DNA of 54,069 nucleotides from Candidatus Nealsoniibacteriota bacterium (GTDB lineage: Bacteria; Patescibacteriota; Minisyncoccia; Minisyncoccales; PWPS01), in assembly GCA_003551845.1 (NCBI GenBank), contig PUNQ01000056.1, positions 1 through 54,069 of the forward strand, in the 5' to 3' direction. Position 1 is the stretch's first letter, and each line of letters opens with the position of its first letter. The translations under genes and the position numbers were made by a program. Positions 1 through 8,810 of the stretch are shown here, in pieces. The notes beneath the pieces were generated by a model, which did not search any database, was not told where the DNA came from, and saw nothing but the letters and a program-made list of their open reading frames with translations.

Positions 1-119
1 ATGAAAAGACTGAGGATAGCTACGTTTATCCCCAACTCAACTATGTCTTCCTTGCTCATCTTTCCCTCTTCTTCCTTTAGAAAATCGGTGATTGATTTTT
101 TAATTCTAAATTCTTTCAC
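1..119 (-). CDS. possible small protein, partial at the window edge
   Basis: An open frame of 39 codons runs off the left edge on the minus strand, starting at a GTG at 119-117; the nearest upstream in-frame stop lies about 30 bases before it. The peptide is lysine/glutamate rich at first (FLKEEEGKMSKEDIVELG) and then turns hydrophobic (INVAILSLF), so a short charged leader followed by a membrane or apolar segment is plausible. No Shine-Dalgarno is visible and the rest of the gene is outside the window. I do not recognise the family; it could be a chance frame, though its composition is more protein-like than its surroundings. Confidence 0.3.
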   Translation of the reverse strand, partial: MKEFRIKKSITDFLKEEEGKMSKEDIVELGINVAILSLF

Positions 120-267
120 TTGGCTTTTAAGTTTATCGTATCTTCATTGATTATAAACCGTATAAAAAATAGTGCAAATTTTTAATGGTCACCCACTTGT
201 CCACAAGGATTTCTTTTGTTAAAATTGTTGGAGTAACCATCCTATTATTAGTTATTCACTAAATCAG

Positions 268-1971
268 ATGAACAATACCGAAAACAGAGGAAAAATAGCC
301 TACTTCAGCATGGAGATAGCTATAAAAAACAGTATCAAAAGCTACAGTGGAGGTTTGGGAGTTTTGGCCGGAGATACCCTGAAGGCGGCTGCGGACTTGA
401 AGATGCCAATGGTCGGAGTAACTCTTTTGAATAACCAAGGATACTTTAAGCAGATAATTAATAAAAACGGAGAACAAGAGGAAGAGCCCGATAATTATGA
501 TTACTCAAAATTAAAAAAAACGGATGCCGAGGCGATCGTATCAATAGAAGGAAACGAAGTAAAAGTAGGTGCTTGGAAATATGAGATAAAGGGAGAAAAA
601 GACTATTTTGTTCCGGTCTATTTTTTGGATACCGATATCGAAGGAAATAATGAGGAGTACAGAAACCTTACCGGAAATCTTTACGGTGGTGATGATCGAT
701 ATCGCTTTATGCAAGAGATAATCCTGGGAAGGGGTGGAGTAAAAATATTATCTTCTTTGGGATATGAAGATATCCAAAAATATCATCTTAATGAAGGTCA
801 TGCAGCCCTGGCGGTGATAGAAATTTTTTCCCAATTCAAGCCGAGACCACTAACCTTAACTTCCAAAAGAGCGGAAGAGATAATCGAAAAAATAAGAGAA
901 AAATGTATCTTTACCACCCACACTCCGGTAGAAGCCGGGCATGATATTTTTCCCTTGGATTTGGTTGAAAATTTACAACCGGAAATGCCCTATCGATTTC
1001 CCGGCTTGATAAAGAAAGACTTTCTCAACATGAGTCATTTGGCGGCTTATTTCAGCTTTTACATCAACGGCGTTTCCAGAAAACACCAAAAGGTTTCCAC
1101 GGAGATACTTCCCGATTATAAAATTTCATCGATTACCAACGGAGTGCATTCCAAAACCTGGACATCTCCGGAATTCAAAGAGCTATTCGATAAATACATT
1201 CCCGGCTGGCGAAGCTGTAGCCTTTCTCTGAGAAACGCTTTCAATATTTCACCGAAAGAAATTTGGGATGCTCACCAAAAAACCAAGAAAAGATTGCTTG
1301 ATTATGTTGAAGAAAAAACGGGAAAAAACTTATCGGAAGATATCTTTACCATAGGTTTCGCTCGTCGTTTCGCAACCTATAAACGCCCGACTCTCCTTTT
1401 TAACGATATGGACGAGTTGATTAGAATCCACAAAGAGGTAGGAAGAATGCAGATAATTATTGCCGGAAAAGCTCATCCTAAAGATTCGGCGGGTAAGCAA
1501 AAGATAAAGGAGGTTCATGAAATAATGAAAAATTATGAAAACGATATCGATATCGTCTTTTTGCCCGACTACGACATGCGGGTTGCGAAGCTACTTATTC
1601 CCGGTGTTGACATATGGCTGAATACTCCCCTTCCACCGAATGAAGGATCGGGAACCAGTGGGATGAAAGCGGCTCATAACGGCGTTCCTCATTTCAGCAC
1701 GCTGGACGGCTGGTGGCTGGAGGGATTCATAGACAGAAAAACCGGGTGGTCAATAGGAAAAAAAGAAGGCTCCTCTTCCCCGGAAGAGCTGACCGAAGAA
1801 GATTCAGCCGATCTTTACTATCGGTTGGAAGATAGAATATTGCCCAGATATTACAACACTCCCGACAGATGGCGGGAGACGATGAGACATACCATTGCAA
1901 TCAACGCTTCCTTTTTCAATTCGGAAAGGATGCTCAGGCAATACGCTCAAGAAGCCTATCTCCAAAAATAG
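268..1971 (+). CDS. glgP: alpha-glucan (glycogen) phosphorylase, short GT35 form
   Basis: Cytoplasmic enzyme that releases glucose-1-phosphate from glycogen or maltodextrin with pyridoxal phosphate. Residues 9-30 carry the N-terminal signature of the short phosphorylases (IAYFSMEIA followed by YSGGLGVLAGD). A HTPVEAGHD stretch lies near residue 219. The PLP-binding lysine is K467 in GSGTSGMKAAHNG, followed by STLDGWWLEG. At 567 residues it matches the compact glucan phosphorylases rather than the 800-residue E. coli type. The ATG is preceded by no clear ribosome binding site, but the family signature begins only nine residues in, so the start is close to right. It is the only plus-strand gene in the first 18 kb and converges on map with one base between stops. 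Confidence 0.93.
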   Translation: MNNTENRGKIAYFSMEIAIKNSIKSYSGGLGVLAGDTLKAAADLKMPMVGVTLLNNQGYFKQIINKNGEQEEEPDNYDYSKLKKTDAEAIVSIEGNEVKVGAWKYEIKGEKDYFVPVYFLDTDIEGNNEEYRNLTGNLYGGDDRYRFMQEIILGRGGVKILSSLGYEDIQKYHLNEGHAALAVIEIFSQFKPRPLTLTSKRAEEIIEKIREKCIFTTHTPVEAGHDIFPLDLVENLQPEMPYRFPGLIKKDFLNMSHLAAYFSFYINGVSRKHQKVSTEILPDYKISSITNGVHSKTWTSPEFKELFDKYIPGWRSCSLSLRNAFNISPKEIWDAHQKTKKRLLDYVEEKTGKNLSEDIFTIGFARRFATYKRPTLLFNDMDELIRIHKEVGRMQIIIAGKAHPKDSAGKQKIKEVHEIMKNYENDIDIVFLPDYDMRVAKLLIPGVDIWLNTPLPPNEGSGTSGMKAAHNGVPHFSTLDGWWLEGFIDRKTGWSIGKKEGSSSPEELTEEDSADLYYRLEDRILPRYYNTPDRWRETMRHTIAINASFFNSERMLRQYAQEAYLQK

Positions 1972-1972
1972 A

Positions 1973-2707
1973 TTATTCCCGAGTCAATATTTCCGGATTA
2001 CCGTCAACTATCGCTACGGTATGCTCGAAATGAGCGGATGGATTTTTAGTTTTTATGCCGCTTTTCGTATGCTTTATTCCCGGTTTTTTCAGGGTAACCA
2101 TCGGTTCTATACAAAAAACGAACCCTTCTTCTATCTTCATCCCTTTCCCCGGTTTACCGGTATTTAAAATTTGAGGAGCTTGATGAACTTCCCTTCCGAT
2201 ACCGTGACCACAAAGCCCTTCAACCACCACAAATCCACGGCTTCGCACATAGCTTTCAATCGCGTACCCTATATCTCCCAGCCTATTTCCCCGTTTTGCT
2301 TTTGCAATTCCCTTTTTTAGAGCTTTTTCGGTAACCGATAGCAATTTTTTCTTTTTCTCATCAATTTCTCCTATCGGAAAAGTTACAGCCATGTCGGTAT
2401 GATACCCTTTCCACTCAATTCCCAAATCTATGGACAAAATGTCCCCTTTTTTTAATTTTCTTTCGGAGGGAATTCCGTGAACTACGGTTTCATTGACGGA
2501 AGTACATATGGCGGCCGGAAAACCCTTGTAACCCAAAAAAGAGGGTTCGGCCCCCTCCTTAAAAATCAGATCTTTGGCCAATTCTTCCAGCTTACCGGTG
2601 GTTATTCCCGGTTCGGCTCTTTTTTTAACTATTTCGGTGATTGAAAAGAGCTTCCTTCCACCTTCTCTCATCAGTTCAATCTCTTTTTTATTTTTAAGCT
2701 CAATCAT
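1973..2707 (-). CDS. map: methionine aminopeptidase, type I
   Basis: Removes the initiator methionine from nascent proteins. At 244 residues it has the length of a catalytic-domain-only type I enzyme without an N-terminal zinc extension. Visible metal ligands in order: D in SIDLGIEWKGYHTDMAV (two aspartates, residues about 93 and 104), H in GLCGHGIGREVHQAP (about 164-175), E in FCIEPM and E in HFEHTVAIVDG near the end. The start overlaps the end of adk by eight bases, so the two are translationally linked, the order found next to secY in many bacteria. The usual next genes (infA, rpmJ, rpsM, rpsK, rpsD, rpoA, rplQ) are not here. Confidence 0.95.
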   Translation of the reverse strand: MIELKNKKEIELMREGGRKLFSITEIVKKRAEPGITTGKLEELAKDLIFKEGAEPSFLGYKGFPAAICTSVNETVVHGIPSERKLKKGDILSIDLGIEWKGYHTDMAVTFPIGEIDEKKKKLLSVTEKALKKGIAKAKRGNRLGDIGYAIESYVRSRGFVVVEGLCGHGIGREVHQAPQILNTGKPGKGMKIEEGFVFCIEPMVTLKKPGIKHTKSGIKTKNPSAHFEHTVAIVDGNPEILTRE

Positions 2708-3269
2708 CGATTCCCAATAAATTAATTATATCCTTTTGAACTTTTTTAATCGATTGCTCTCCGTTTATCGTTTTCAAGATTCCCTTCTCCTTATAAAAAT
2801 CGAGTACCGGCTCGACATCGGTCTCAAACCAGCCCAAACGTCTTTCAATTTCTTCTTCATGGTCATCAGCCCGCCCACGCTTCAAAAGCCTTCTCTTGGA
2901 CTCTTCCCGGCTTATGTCGATGTGAATGGGGATAAAATCATTCCACTCGAACATTTGAAAAACTTCTTCCAACATTTTAGCCTCGTAAAGCTTTCTGGGA
3001 TTGCCGTCAAAAAGAACTCCGTCCACATTTCCGGCTTGCCTGAATTCAATCAACTTGGGCATCCAAATATTAAAAACCACGGGAGTCGGTATCAACCTGC
3101 CCTCGGAAAGCGCTTTCTCAATCTTGTTACCCATAAAGTCATCCTTTTTTGCCCTTTCTCTTAAAAGCTTTCCGGTGTAGATCGGCTCCCAGTCGGTTTT
3201 TTCAATTATTCTTTCCGCCTGAGTTCCTTTTCCGCAACCGGGTCGCCCTATCAGTGATATTATTCTCAT
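2700..3269 (-). CDS. adk: adenylate kinase, short form
   Basis: Interconverts ATP+AMP and 2 ADP. The P-loop GRPGCGKGT is at residues 8-16; the NMP-binding part has YTGKLLRERA and the LFDGNPR motif stands in for the usual DGFPR. The LID is short (around KRGRADDHEEEIERRL) with no zinc cysteines, giving 189 residues against 214 for E. coli. It follows its own promoter and overlaps map. A second, larger adenylate-kinase-like protein with a zinc LID is encoded at 27938-29011. Confidence 0.93.
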   Translation of the reverse strand: MRIISLIGRPGCGKGTQAERIIEKTDWEPIYTGKLLRERAKKDDFMGNKIEKALSEGRLIPTPVVFNIWMPKLIEFRQAGNVDGVLFDGNPRKLYEAKMLEEVFQMFEWNDFIPIHIDISREESKRRLLKRGRADDHEEEIERRLGWFETDVEPVLDFYKEKGILKTINGEQSIKKVQKDIINLLGIDD

Positions 3270-3302
3270 ATATTTTTCCCTTTAAAATTTATTAACTTGG
3301 TT

Positions 3303-3331
3303 ATTATAGCATTAGTAAAACTTTTCTCCAA
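3303..3331 (-). promoter_or_regulatory. promoter of adk-map
   Basis: On the minus strand TTGGAG (3331-3326), 17 bases, then a perfect TATAAT (3308-3303), about 35 bases before the adk start. It sits just downstream of the secY terminator, so adk-map can be transcribed separately from the ribosomal protein operon. Confidence 0.7.
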
Positions 3332-3333
3332 TC

Positions 3334-3354
3334 AAAAAACGGTCCGAAGACCGC
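3334..3354 (-). terminator. intrinsic terminator after secY
   Basis: Minus-strand hairpin GCGGTC-TTCG-GACCGT followed by six T. The UUCG-type tetraloop and T run are textbook. A second imperfect inverted repeat (GGCTTTGTCA with TGACAAGCC, 3359-3399) lies between the secY stop and this hairpin. Confidence 0.8.
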
Positions 3355-3400
3355 TTCAAGGCTTGTCAGCGAATTAGCCGACATCATATGACAAAGCCAC

Positions 3401-4675
3401 CTAAATTTCTTCGTATTCTCTCATTTGAAGTTGAGCATTTATCTGTTGAGTGGTGTCCAGCACAACCGAAACTATAATCAAAATGGAGGCACCACCGATT
3501 AAAAATTGAAAGGTTCCCACTCCGGTTATTCCGGCAATAATGGAAGGCATCACCGCAATGGTAGCCAAATAGAGGGCACCGACCGTAAGAACACGATTCA
3601 ATATGTATCTGATATGATTTTCAGTCGATTTTCCGGGCCTTATTCCGGGAACGAAGCCTCCCATCTTTTTTAAATTATCGGCAACGTTTTCCGGGTCGAA
3701 GGTAACCGCCGTATAGAAAAAGGTGAAAAGAAAAACCAAGACGAAATAAGCCGTCCCCTGGACCCAGGGATTTTCCAAAAATGACCCCACACTTGCCGCA
3801 ATGGGAGCAATCGCTCCCTCCGTTTCAGCTAAAAATTGAGCAACCATAGGAGGCATGGCCATCAGGGAAAGAGCAAATATAATCGGAATAACTCCGGCCG
3901 GATTTATATTTAGCGGAATGTAAGTTGAAGATCCTCCATAAACTTTTCTGCCCTTCACCCTTTTTGCATAGGAAACCGGAATATTTCTCCTCGCCTCGTT
4001 AACCAAAACTACGGCAGCAACTATAAATATCGCTAAAAAGATGAATAAAATATAAGACGGTAATTGAGTATAATCCCAAGTAACTATCGCTTCATATATT
4101 TGAGCGGGAACATTGGCTATAATACCGGCAAAAATCAGTAAAGAAACCCCGTTACCGATCCCCTTTTCACTTATAAGCTCACCTATCCACATCAAAAATA
4201 CCGTTCCGGCGGTGACCGTAAGTATCGTGGCAATCAAATCAACCGGCCCAAGGGGGTCTATAACTCCCTGATTCTGAAAAAGAGTCAACATTCCGAAGGA
4301 TTGAAGAGTGGCAAACGGAACGGTCAAAAGTCTTCCGTATTGATTTATCTTTTGCCGTCCTTGCTCTCCTTCTTCCTTGTAAAGTTTTTCCAGGCGAGGA
4401 AAAACCATGGTTAAAAGCTGCATAACAATTACCGCCGTAATGTAAGGTCCCAAGCCCAGCATGGCAATTGAAAACCTGTCCATGGTTCCACCGGTAAAAA
4501 CATTGGCGAACTCAAACATCTGAAATTGAGCAAAAAACTCTTCCAATCTCTCCGGATCCATTCCCGGCATCGGAATATTGGCCATCACTCTGAATATTGC
4601 CAACATTCCCAAAACGAAAAGTATCCGATTTTTCAGGTCTTCAATCTTAAATATTTGAGCTATCTTTTTGAACAT
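3401..4675 (-). CDS. secY: preprotein translocase subunit SecY
   Basis: Central channel of the Sec translocon in the cytoplasmic membrane. The 424-residue protein has about ten hydrophobic segments, starts with a short basic amphipathic stretch, and carries family landmarks: IPMPGMD in the first periplasmic loop, QYGRLLTVP after TM3, GERISEKGIGNG-like GELISEKGIGNGVSLLIF in TM5, RRNIPVSYAKRV in the cytoplasmic C5 loop and PGKSTENHI in C5/C6. It is the last gene of the S10/spc-type operon, 34 bases downstream of rplO, and is followed by a terminator. Confidence 0.97.
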   Translation of the reverse strand: MFKKIAQIFKIEDLKNRILFVLGMLAIFRVMANIPMPGMDPERLEEFFAQFQMFEFANVFTGGTMDRFSIAMLGLGPYITAVIVMQLLTMVFPRLEKLYKEEGEQGRQKINQYGRLLTVPFATLQSFGMLTLFQNQGVIDPLGPVDLIATILTVTAGTVFLMWIGELISEKGIGNGVSLLIFAGIIANVPAQIYEAIVTWDYTQLPSYILFIFLAIFIVAAVVLVNEARRNIPVSYAKRVKGRKVYGGSSTYIPLNINPAGVIPIIFALSLMAMPPMVAQFLAETEGAIAPIAASVGSFLENPWVQGTAYFVLVFLFTFFYTAVTFDPENVADNLKKMGGFVPGIRPGKSTENHIRYILNRVLTVGALYLATIAVMPSIIAGITGVGTFQFLIGGASILIIVSVVLDTTQQINAQLQMREYEEI

Positions 4676-4709
4676 GGATTGAGTTCTTTTTAGGTTATCC
4701 TAAAATATT

Positions 4710-5135
4710 TTATTCGACAGTTCCTCCCGCCTCGGAAATCTTCTTCTTTGCACTCTTCGAAAATTTACAGCTTTTGACGGTTAATGATTTTTCAATTTTT
4801 CCTTCTCCTAAAATTTTAACTTGCGGAACTTTTCCCTTTACTCTTCTCACCAGCCCTTTTTCTGCCAATACGAAAGGCTTAACGGTGTCTCCGTCATCAA
4901 AAGCGGCTTGAAGGTCCTTGACGTTAACCACGGCGAATTTTTTTCCGGAAGAGGTGTTGTACCCTCTCAACTTGGGATATCTTTTAATTAACCCTCTTAT
5001 TATCGGTTCTCCTCCGGTTCCGGCTCTCTTTTTTTGTCCCTTGGTTCCTTTACCGGAAAAAGAGCCACGAGCACCGCCGCGACCGATTCTTTTTTTCTTC
5101 TTCTTATCTTTTGATTTTAAATCGTGAAGTTGCAT
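4710..5135 (-). CDS. rplO: 50S ribosomal protein L15
   Basis: Large-subunit protein uL15, 141 residues (144 in E. coli). The N-terminal glycine/lysine-rich tail (RIGRGGARGSFSGKGTKGQK) that threads into 23S rRNA is clear, followed by the globular part with FEGGQ replaced by GGEPIIRGL and RYPKLRGY. The start overlaps the rpsE stop by one base. Normally rpmD (L30) lies between rpsE and rplO; here there is no room for it. Confidence 0.96.
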   Translation of the reverse strand: MQLHDLKSKDKKKKKRIGRGGARGSFSGKGTKGQKKRAGTGGEPIIRGLIKRYPKLRGYNTSSGKKFAVVNVKDLQAAFDDGDTVKPFVLAEKGLVRRVKGKVPQVKILGEGKIEKSLTVKSCKFSKSAKKKISEAGGTVE

Positions 5136-5590
5136 TATTCCTTTAAATTATCCAAAGCTTTTATAGTCGCCCTGGCGTTGTTCAACTTGTTTCTCGTATT
5201 GCCCAATATTTTGGAAGATATGTCTTGCACTCCGGCCATCGAGCATATCGATCTGACCGTTCCACCGGCTACCAAGCCCCTTCCTTTGGCTTGAGGCTTT
5301 AAAAGCACTTCCGCCGCACCGTGTTTTCCCATTATTTCATGAGCGATGGTTCCTTCTTTCAAATTAACCTCTATAACATTTTTTTTGGCCTTTTTGGTCG
5401 CCTTGTCTATCGCCTTTCCGACATCGTTACCTTTTGCCAAGCCGACACCCACTTTTCCATTTTGGTTTCCGACCACGACCAAAGCCCTGAACCTTAATCT
5501 TCTTCCGCCGGCAGTCATCCTTTCCACTCTGTCTATGTGTAAAACATCCGATTTGAATTCCTTGTCTTTTTGTTGCTTTTTTCTTTCCAT
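5135..5590 (-). CDS. rpsE: 30S ribosomal protein S5
   Basis: Small-subunit protein uS5 near the mRNA entry site. The 151-residue sequence has the dsRBD-like N-domain (RFRALVVVGNQNGKVGVGLAKG, about residues 30-51) and the C-domain containing GRGLVAGGTVRSICSMAGV. Its stop shares a base with the start of rplO, showing directly that L30 is missing from the operon. Confidence 0.96.
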   Translation of the reverse strand: MERKKQQKDKEFKSDVLHIDRVERMTAGGRRLRFRALVVVGNQNGKVGVGLAKGNDVGKAIDKATKKAKKNVIEVNLKEGTIAHEIMGKHGAAEVLLKPQAKGRGLVAGGTVRSICSMAGVQDISSKILGNTRNKLNNARATIKALDNLKE

Positions 5591-5617
5591 AGTAATGTCG
5601 GTGAGTATTATTAAAAA

Positions 5618-5971
5618 TTAAAATTCAAGTCCCGCTTCTCGCGCTCCTTCGGCCAAAGCCTTGACTCTTCCGTGATATTTATAGCCACCCCTGTCGAAAA
5701 CAGCTTTTTTTATTCCTTCTTTTTTCGCCTTTTTCCCCAAAAGTTTACCAGTCTCAAAAGCCAACTTCACCTTCCTGTTATCTTCTTTTATCTCTTTTTC
5801 AATATCTTTGTCCTTGGCGGAAGCCAATACGTTTCCGGTAGTGTCATCAACAAGCTGTCCATAGATATGCTTTGAAGACCTGTAGACATTTAACCGGGGC
5901 TTGCTTTTTGTTCCTCTTATTTCGGACCTGATTCTCTTGTGTCTTTTTTTTCTTGCTTTTTCTTTTGACAT
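5618..5971 (-). CDS. rplR: 50S ribosomal protein L18
   Basis: 5S rRNA-binding protein uL18, 117 residues, the same length as in E. coli. Recognised by the basic N-terminus, [18 protein letters not shown] and the C-terminal [26 protein letters not shown] pattern. It lies between L6 and S5, the standard spc-operon order, with short gaps that imply co-transcription. Confidence 0.96.
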   Translation of the reverse strand: MSKEKARKKRHKRIRSEIRGTKSKPRLNVYRSSKHIYGQLVDDTTGNVLASAKDKDIEKEIKEDNRKVKLAFETGKLLGKKAKKEGIKKAVFDRGGYKYHGRVKALAEGAREAGLEF

Positions 5972-5991
5972 TTTTATTTTCTTGATCCTTT

Positions 5992-6534
5992 TTATTCCGT
6001 ACCGACCGCCTTTTTACCCTCTTTTCTTATTATCTCTTCTCCTTCATATCGAATTCCTTTTCCCTTGTAGGGTTCGGGGGGTCTGACCGCTCTTATCTTG
6101 GCGGCGACTTCTCCCACCTTCGCCTTTTCTATTCCGGAAACTTTTATCTTTCCTTTTTCAACCTCAACGGAGACATCTTCCGGGGGATCCATTTTAACCG
6201 GATGAGAAAACCCGACTTCTATTACCAGGGTTCTCCCTTCCGTTCTTGCTCTGTATCCGACTCCGTGAAGCTCCAATTTTTTTTCAAATCCTTCCGTTAC
6301 TCCATGAACCATATTAGCCACTAAGCTTCTTTCCAATCCCAAAAAGGCTTTTGATTTCTTGGTTTCCTTTTCTATCGTAAGCTGTAATGATTCTCCTTCT
6401 TTTTTTATTCCTATTTCCGGTCGTATTTTTCTTTCAAGCTCGCCCTTGGGTCCTTTCACCCGTACCAATCTCCCGTTTATTTCAACATCCGCCGTCGAAG
6501 GTATATTTATCGGTTTTTTTCCTATTCTGGACAT
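5992..6534 (-). CDS. rplF: 50S ribosomal protein L6
   Basis: uL6 with its two similar alpha/beta domains; C-terminal signature [16 protein letters not shown] place the start at 6534 because the family begins MSRIGKKPI; the frame is open for 11 more codons upstream but that would overlap the end of rpsH and add residues not seen in the family. This gives 180 residues (177 in E. coli) and a four-base gap to rpsH. Confidence 0.95.
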   Translation of the reverse strand: MSRIGKKPINIPSTADVEINGRLVRVKGPKGELERKIRPEIGIKKEGESLQLTIEKETKKSKAFLGLERSLVANMVHGVTEGFEKKLELHGVGYRARTEGRTLVIEVGFSHPVKMDPPEDVSVEVEKGKIKVSGIEKAKVGEVAAKIRAVRPPEPYKGKGIRYEGEEIIRKEGKKAVGTE

Positions 6535-6538
6535 GGTT

Positions 6539-6928
6539 TTAATGCACTTTACATAAAATTTCTCCACCCAAGCCGGCTGTTTTCGCTTCCTTGTTGGTCA
6601 TTACTCCTTTGGGGGTCGATATTATCGATATCCCGTAACCTCCCTTAACCGGCTTTATGTCTTTTAGGGAAGTATAAACTCTTCTTCCCGGCTTGGAAAC
6701 CCTTTCCGTTTCGGTTATCGCCGGTTTTCCGTTTTCGTATTTCAAATTGACCCTGATTACTCTCTTCGGGTTTTTTCCTTTCTTTTCAGCGGCATCGATA
6801 AATCCTTCCGCTTCCAAAACTTTGGCAATCTTGTATTTGATTTTGGAAAAAGGAATATCGACCGTCTTTTTGTTTACGGCCTGTCCGTTTTCCAATCTAT
6901 TTAACATGTCCGTTATTGGGTCAGTCAT
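6539..6928 (-). CDS. rpsH: 30S ribosomal protein S8
   Basis: Small-subunit assembly protein uS8, 129 residues, starting MTDPITDMLNRLENG as expected and ending with the conserved ISIISTPKGVMTNKEA and GGEILCKVH region that binds the 16S central domain (and, in E. coli, the spc mRNA). Ten to twenty base spacing to S14 upstream and L6 downstream. Confidence 0.96.
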   Translation of the reverse strand: MTDPITDMLNRLENGQAVNKKTVDIPFSKIKYKIAKVLEAEGFIDAAEKKGKNPKRVIRVNLKYENGKPAITETERVSKPGRRVYTSLKDIKPVKGGYGISIISTPKGVMTNKEAKTAGLGGEILCKVH

Positions 6929-6944
6929 AATTCTGATATAAATT

Positions 6945-7130
6945 TTACCAACTTGATTTTCTTATTCCGGGTATTTCTCCCTCATTTGCCTTTTCTCTGA
7001 AGCAAATCCTGCAGAGTCCGAAGTCTCTCATATATCCCCTGGTTCTGCCACACCTGAAGCAGCGACGAACTTTTCTCGTCTTGTATTTCGGTTCTTTTTT
7101 GGCTTTTTCTTTTTGTGCTCTTGTTGCCAT
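6945..7130 (-). CDS. rpsN: 30S ribosomal protein S14, zinc-binding type
   Basis: uS14 of the short type Z: 61 residues with two CxxC pairs at C24/C27 and C40/C43 ([20 protein letters not shown]) forming a zinc site, and the conserved C-terminal GIRKSSW. It sits in the standard spc position between L5 and S8. Because it is the zinc form, translation depends on zinc unless a paralogue exists elsewhere. Confidence 0.97.
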   Translation of the reverse strand: MATRAQKEKAKKEPKYKTRKVRRCFRCGRTRGYMRDFGLCRICFREKANEGEIPGIRKSSW

Positions 7131-7137
7131 ACTTTTT

Positions 7138-7701
7138 TTAATTATCTTTTTTGAAAGGAAATCCCATTTTTTTGAAAAGCTCCAATCCTTCTTTTTCGGT
7201 TTCGGCGGTGTTGGTTATCGTTATCTGCATACTGAATATATCATCCCTTTCATCGGCAGGTATTTCCGGAAAAGAGATCTGTTCATCTATTCCCAGAGTC
7301 AAATTTCCGGAACTGTCCACCGAATTCGGGTTAAGTCCCCTAAAATCTCTCAACCCGGGAAATACGACATTTATCAATTTTTCTAAAAAATTATTCATCC
7401 TTCCACCCCTCAAAGTAACCATGATACCCACCGGATCTCCTTCTCTTATGTCAAATCCCGAAATTGATTTTTTTGCTTTGGTTACCACCGGTTTTTGTCC
7501 GGCGATAAGTCCGATATCTTTGGATACGTATTCTATTATTTCTTCTTTTTTATCGGTTGATTTTCCTTTCAGCTTTTCTCCTATTCCCGTATTCAAAACC
7601 ACTTTTTCCAATCGGGGGACGGCCATTCGGCTACCGTACCCGAATTCATTTTTCATCTCGTCAACCACCTTTTCATTAAATTGTTTCTTCAAATCTTCCA
7701 T
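7138..7701 (-). CDS. rplE: 50S ribosomal protein L5
   Basis: uL5, binds 5S rRNA in the central protuberance. 187 residues. Family landmarks are [31 protein letters not shown], the conserved [12 protein letters not shown] loop and a C-terminal [24 protein letters not shown]. One base separates it from rplX. Confidence 0.96.
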   Translation of the reverse strand: MEDLKKQFNEKVVDEMKNEFGYGSRMAVPRLEKVVLNTGIGEKLKGKSTDKKEEIIEYVSKDIGLIAGQKPVVTKAKKSISGFDIREGDPVGIMVTLRGGRMNNFLEKLINVVFPGLRDFRGLNPNSVDSSGNLTLGIDEQISFPEIPADERDDIFSMQITITNTAETEKEGLELFKKMGFPFKKDN

Positions 7702-7702
7702 A

Positions 7703-8011
7703 TCAATTAAACTCTTTTTTACATTTTTTACAAACTCTTTTTTTATCTTTATCGGATCTTTTTATACCCGTTCTCACTGCATCACCGCATTTCGGGCAAA
7801 CCAATTTTACATTGGATACGTCCATCGGAGCGGGAAATTCAACAATCTGCCCCGATTCTCCCTGTTTTTTGGGTCTTACATGCTTTTTCATTAAATTCAA
7901 TCCTTCCACGATAACTTGCCCGTCTTGAGGAAAAGCATGCATCACTTCGCCCGTTTTTCCCCGATCCTTGCCCGCAATTATTAAAACTTTGTCACCTTTT
8001 TTTATTTTCAT
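7703..8011 (-). CDS. rplX: 50S ribosomal protein L24 with zinc ribbon
   Basis: Assembly-initiating protein uL24, 102 residues. The KOW motif occupies about residues 3-35 ([20 protein letters not shown]). The C-terminal third has two CxxC pairs, C72/C75 and C94/C97, arranged as a zinc ribbon; E. coli L24 lacks the cysteines but they occur in many other bacteria. The start overlaps the rplN stop by four bases. Confidence 0.95.
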   Translation of the reverse strand: MKIKKGDKVLIIAGKDRGKTGEVMHAFPQDGQVIVEGLNLMKKHVRPKKQGESGQIVEFPAPMDVSNVKLVCPKCGDAVRTGIKRSDKDKKRVCKKCKKEFN

Positions 8012-8379
8012 ACTATCTCCTTTGCTAAAGTGGTAATCTTTTTGAATCCCTTGTCGGCCAGCTCTCTCGGAATCGGACCGAAGATTCTACCTCCCTTGGG
8101 CTCGTTGGAGTCACCGTCCAAAACCACGGCCGCATTTTCATCAAACCTGACATAGGATCCGTCTTTTCTTCTGAATTCTTTCTTTTGCCTGACTATCACC
8201 GCCCTGACCACATCATGCTTTTTAACTTCTTTTCTGGGTTCCGCCTCTTTTACGGCAGCCACTATCACATCACCGATTTGAGCATACCTTTTTTTGGAAC
8301 CACCCAAAACCTTGAAGCATTGAATCTTTTTAGCTCCCGCATTATCGGCCACTTTCAATTTTGTTTCCGGCTGAATCAT
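8008..8379 (-). CDS. rplN: 50S ribosomal protein L14
   Basis: uL14 of the L14-L19 intersubunit bridge. I start it at 8379 ([18 protein letters not shown]), the invariant beginning of the family; the frame stays open 24 codons further upstream but that stretch overlaps rpsQ and is basic, unlike the family. The result is 123 residues (123 in E. coli), ending [19 protein letters not shown]. Confidence 0.95.
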   Translation of the reverse strand: MIQPETKLKVADNAGAKKIQCFKVLGGSKKRYAQIGDVIVAAVKEAEPRKEVKKHDVVRAVIVRQKKEFRRKDGSYVRFDENAAVVLDGDSNEPKGGRIFGPIPRELADKGFKKITTLAKEIV

Positions 8380-8383
8380 GAAG

Positions 8384-8623
8384 TCAACTCTTTTTAAGCT
8401 TTTTAACGACTTTCCATCTTTTTCTTCTTGAGATCGGTTTCGCTTCTTCAATCAGAACTCGATCCCCCTCGACGCAATCTTCATTCTCATCATGTGCTTT
8501 ATATTTTTTGTGTACTTCGTATCTTTTTTCGTAACGAGGATGTTTTTTGACCCTTGAAACCTCGACAACTACCGTTTTGTCTTGCTTTGTGGAAATAACT
8601 TTTCCTTCCAATTTACTTTTCAT
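8384..8623 (-). CDS. rpsQ: 30S ribosomal protein S17
   Basis: uS17, an early 16S-binding OB-fold protein of 79 residues (84 in E. coli). Visible landmarks: [18 protein letters not shown] at residues 6-23, the [14 protein letters not shown] loop and the C-terminal [13 protein letters not shown]. Its start overlaps the rpmC end by 11 bases and four bases separate it from rplN. Confidence 0.95.
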   Translation of the reverse strand: MKSKLEGKVISTKQDKTVVVEVSRVKKHPRYEKRYEVHKKYKAHDENEDCVEGDRVLIEEAKPISRRKRWKVVKKLKKS

Positions 8624-8810
8624 AAGAACCCTCGTTTAAAATGGTTAATATTCTGGCAATCTCTTTTTTTAAACCTCGAGCTTCTTTTATATTTTTTACT
8701 TTTCCTGAAGAAAGTCCGTATCTCGTCTCTCTGAGCTTTTCTCTTTTTTGATCAAGAAGCTTTCTCAACTCTTCTTCACTTTTTTTTCTTAATTGATTCG
8801 CTTTCATCAT
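8613..8810 (-). CDS. rpmC: 50S ribosomal protein L29
   Basis: uL29 at the peptide tunnel exit, 65 residues: an all-helical, highly charged protein with the [27 protein letters not shown] core and an [10 protein letters not shown]-terminus. It begins ATGATG; the second ATG (8807) would also do. The TGA stop of rplP overlaps these start codons, showing that TGA is a true stop in this genome. Confidence 0.93.
   Translation of the reverse strand: MMKANQLRKKSEEELRKLLDQKREKLRETRYGLSSGKVKNIKEARGLKKEIARILTILNEGSYEK

Noticed and set aside
259-477. Reverse-strand open frame under glgP
   Set aside because: Shadow of the phosphorylase gene; composition is not protein-like. The same holds for the other antisense frames in the ribosomal block.
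6539-6567. Longer start for rplF at 6567
   Set aside because: Adds residues not present in the L6 family and overlaps rps[10 protein letters not shown] at 6534 is the family start.
8807-8809. TGA recoded as glycine (code 25)
   Set aside because: rplP ends at a TGA at its normal length and TGA ends other genes, so the standard code is used.
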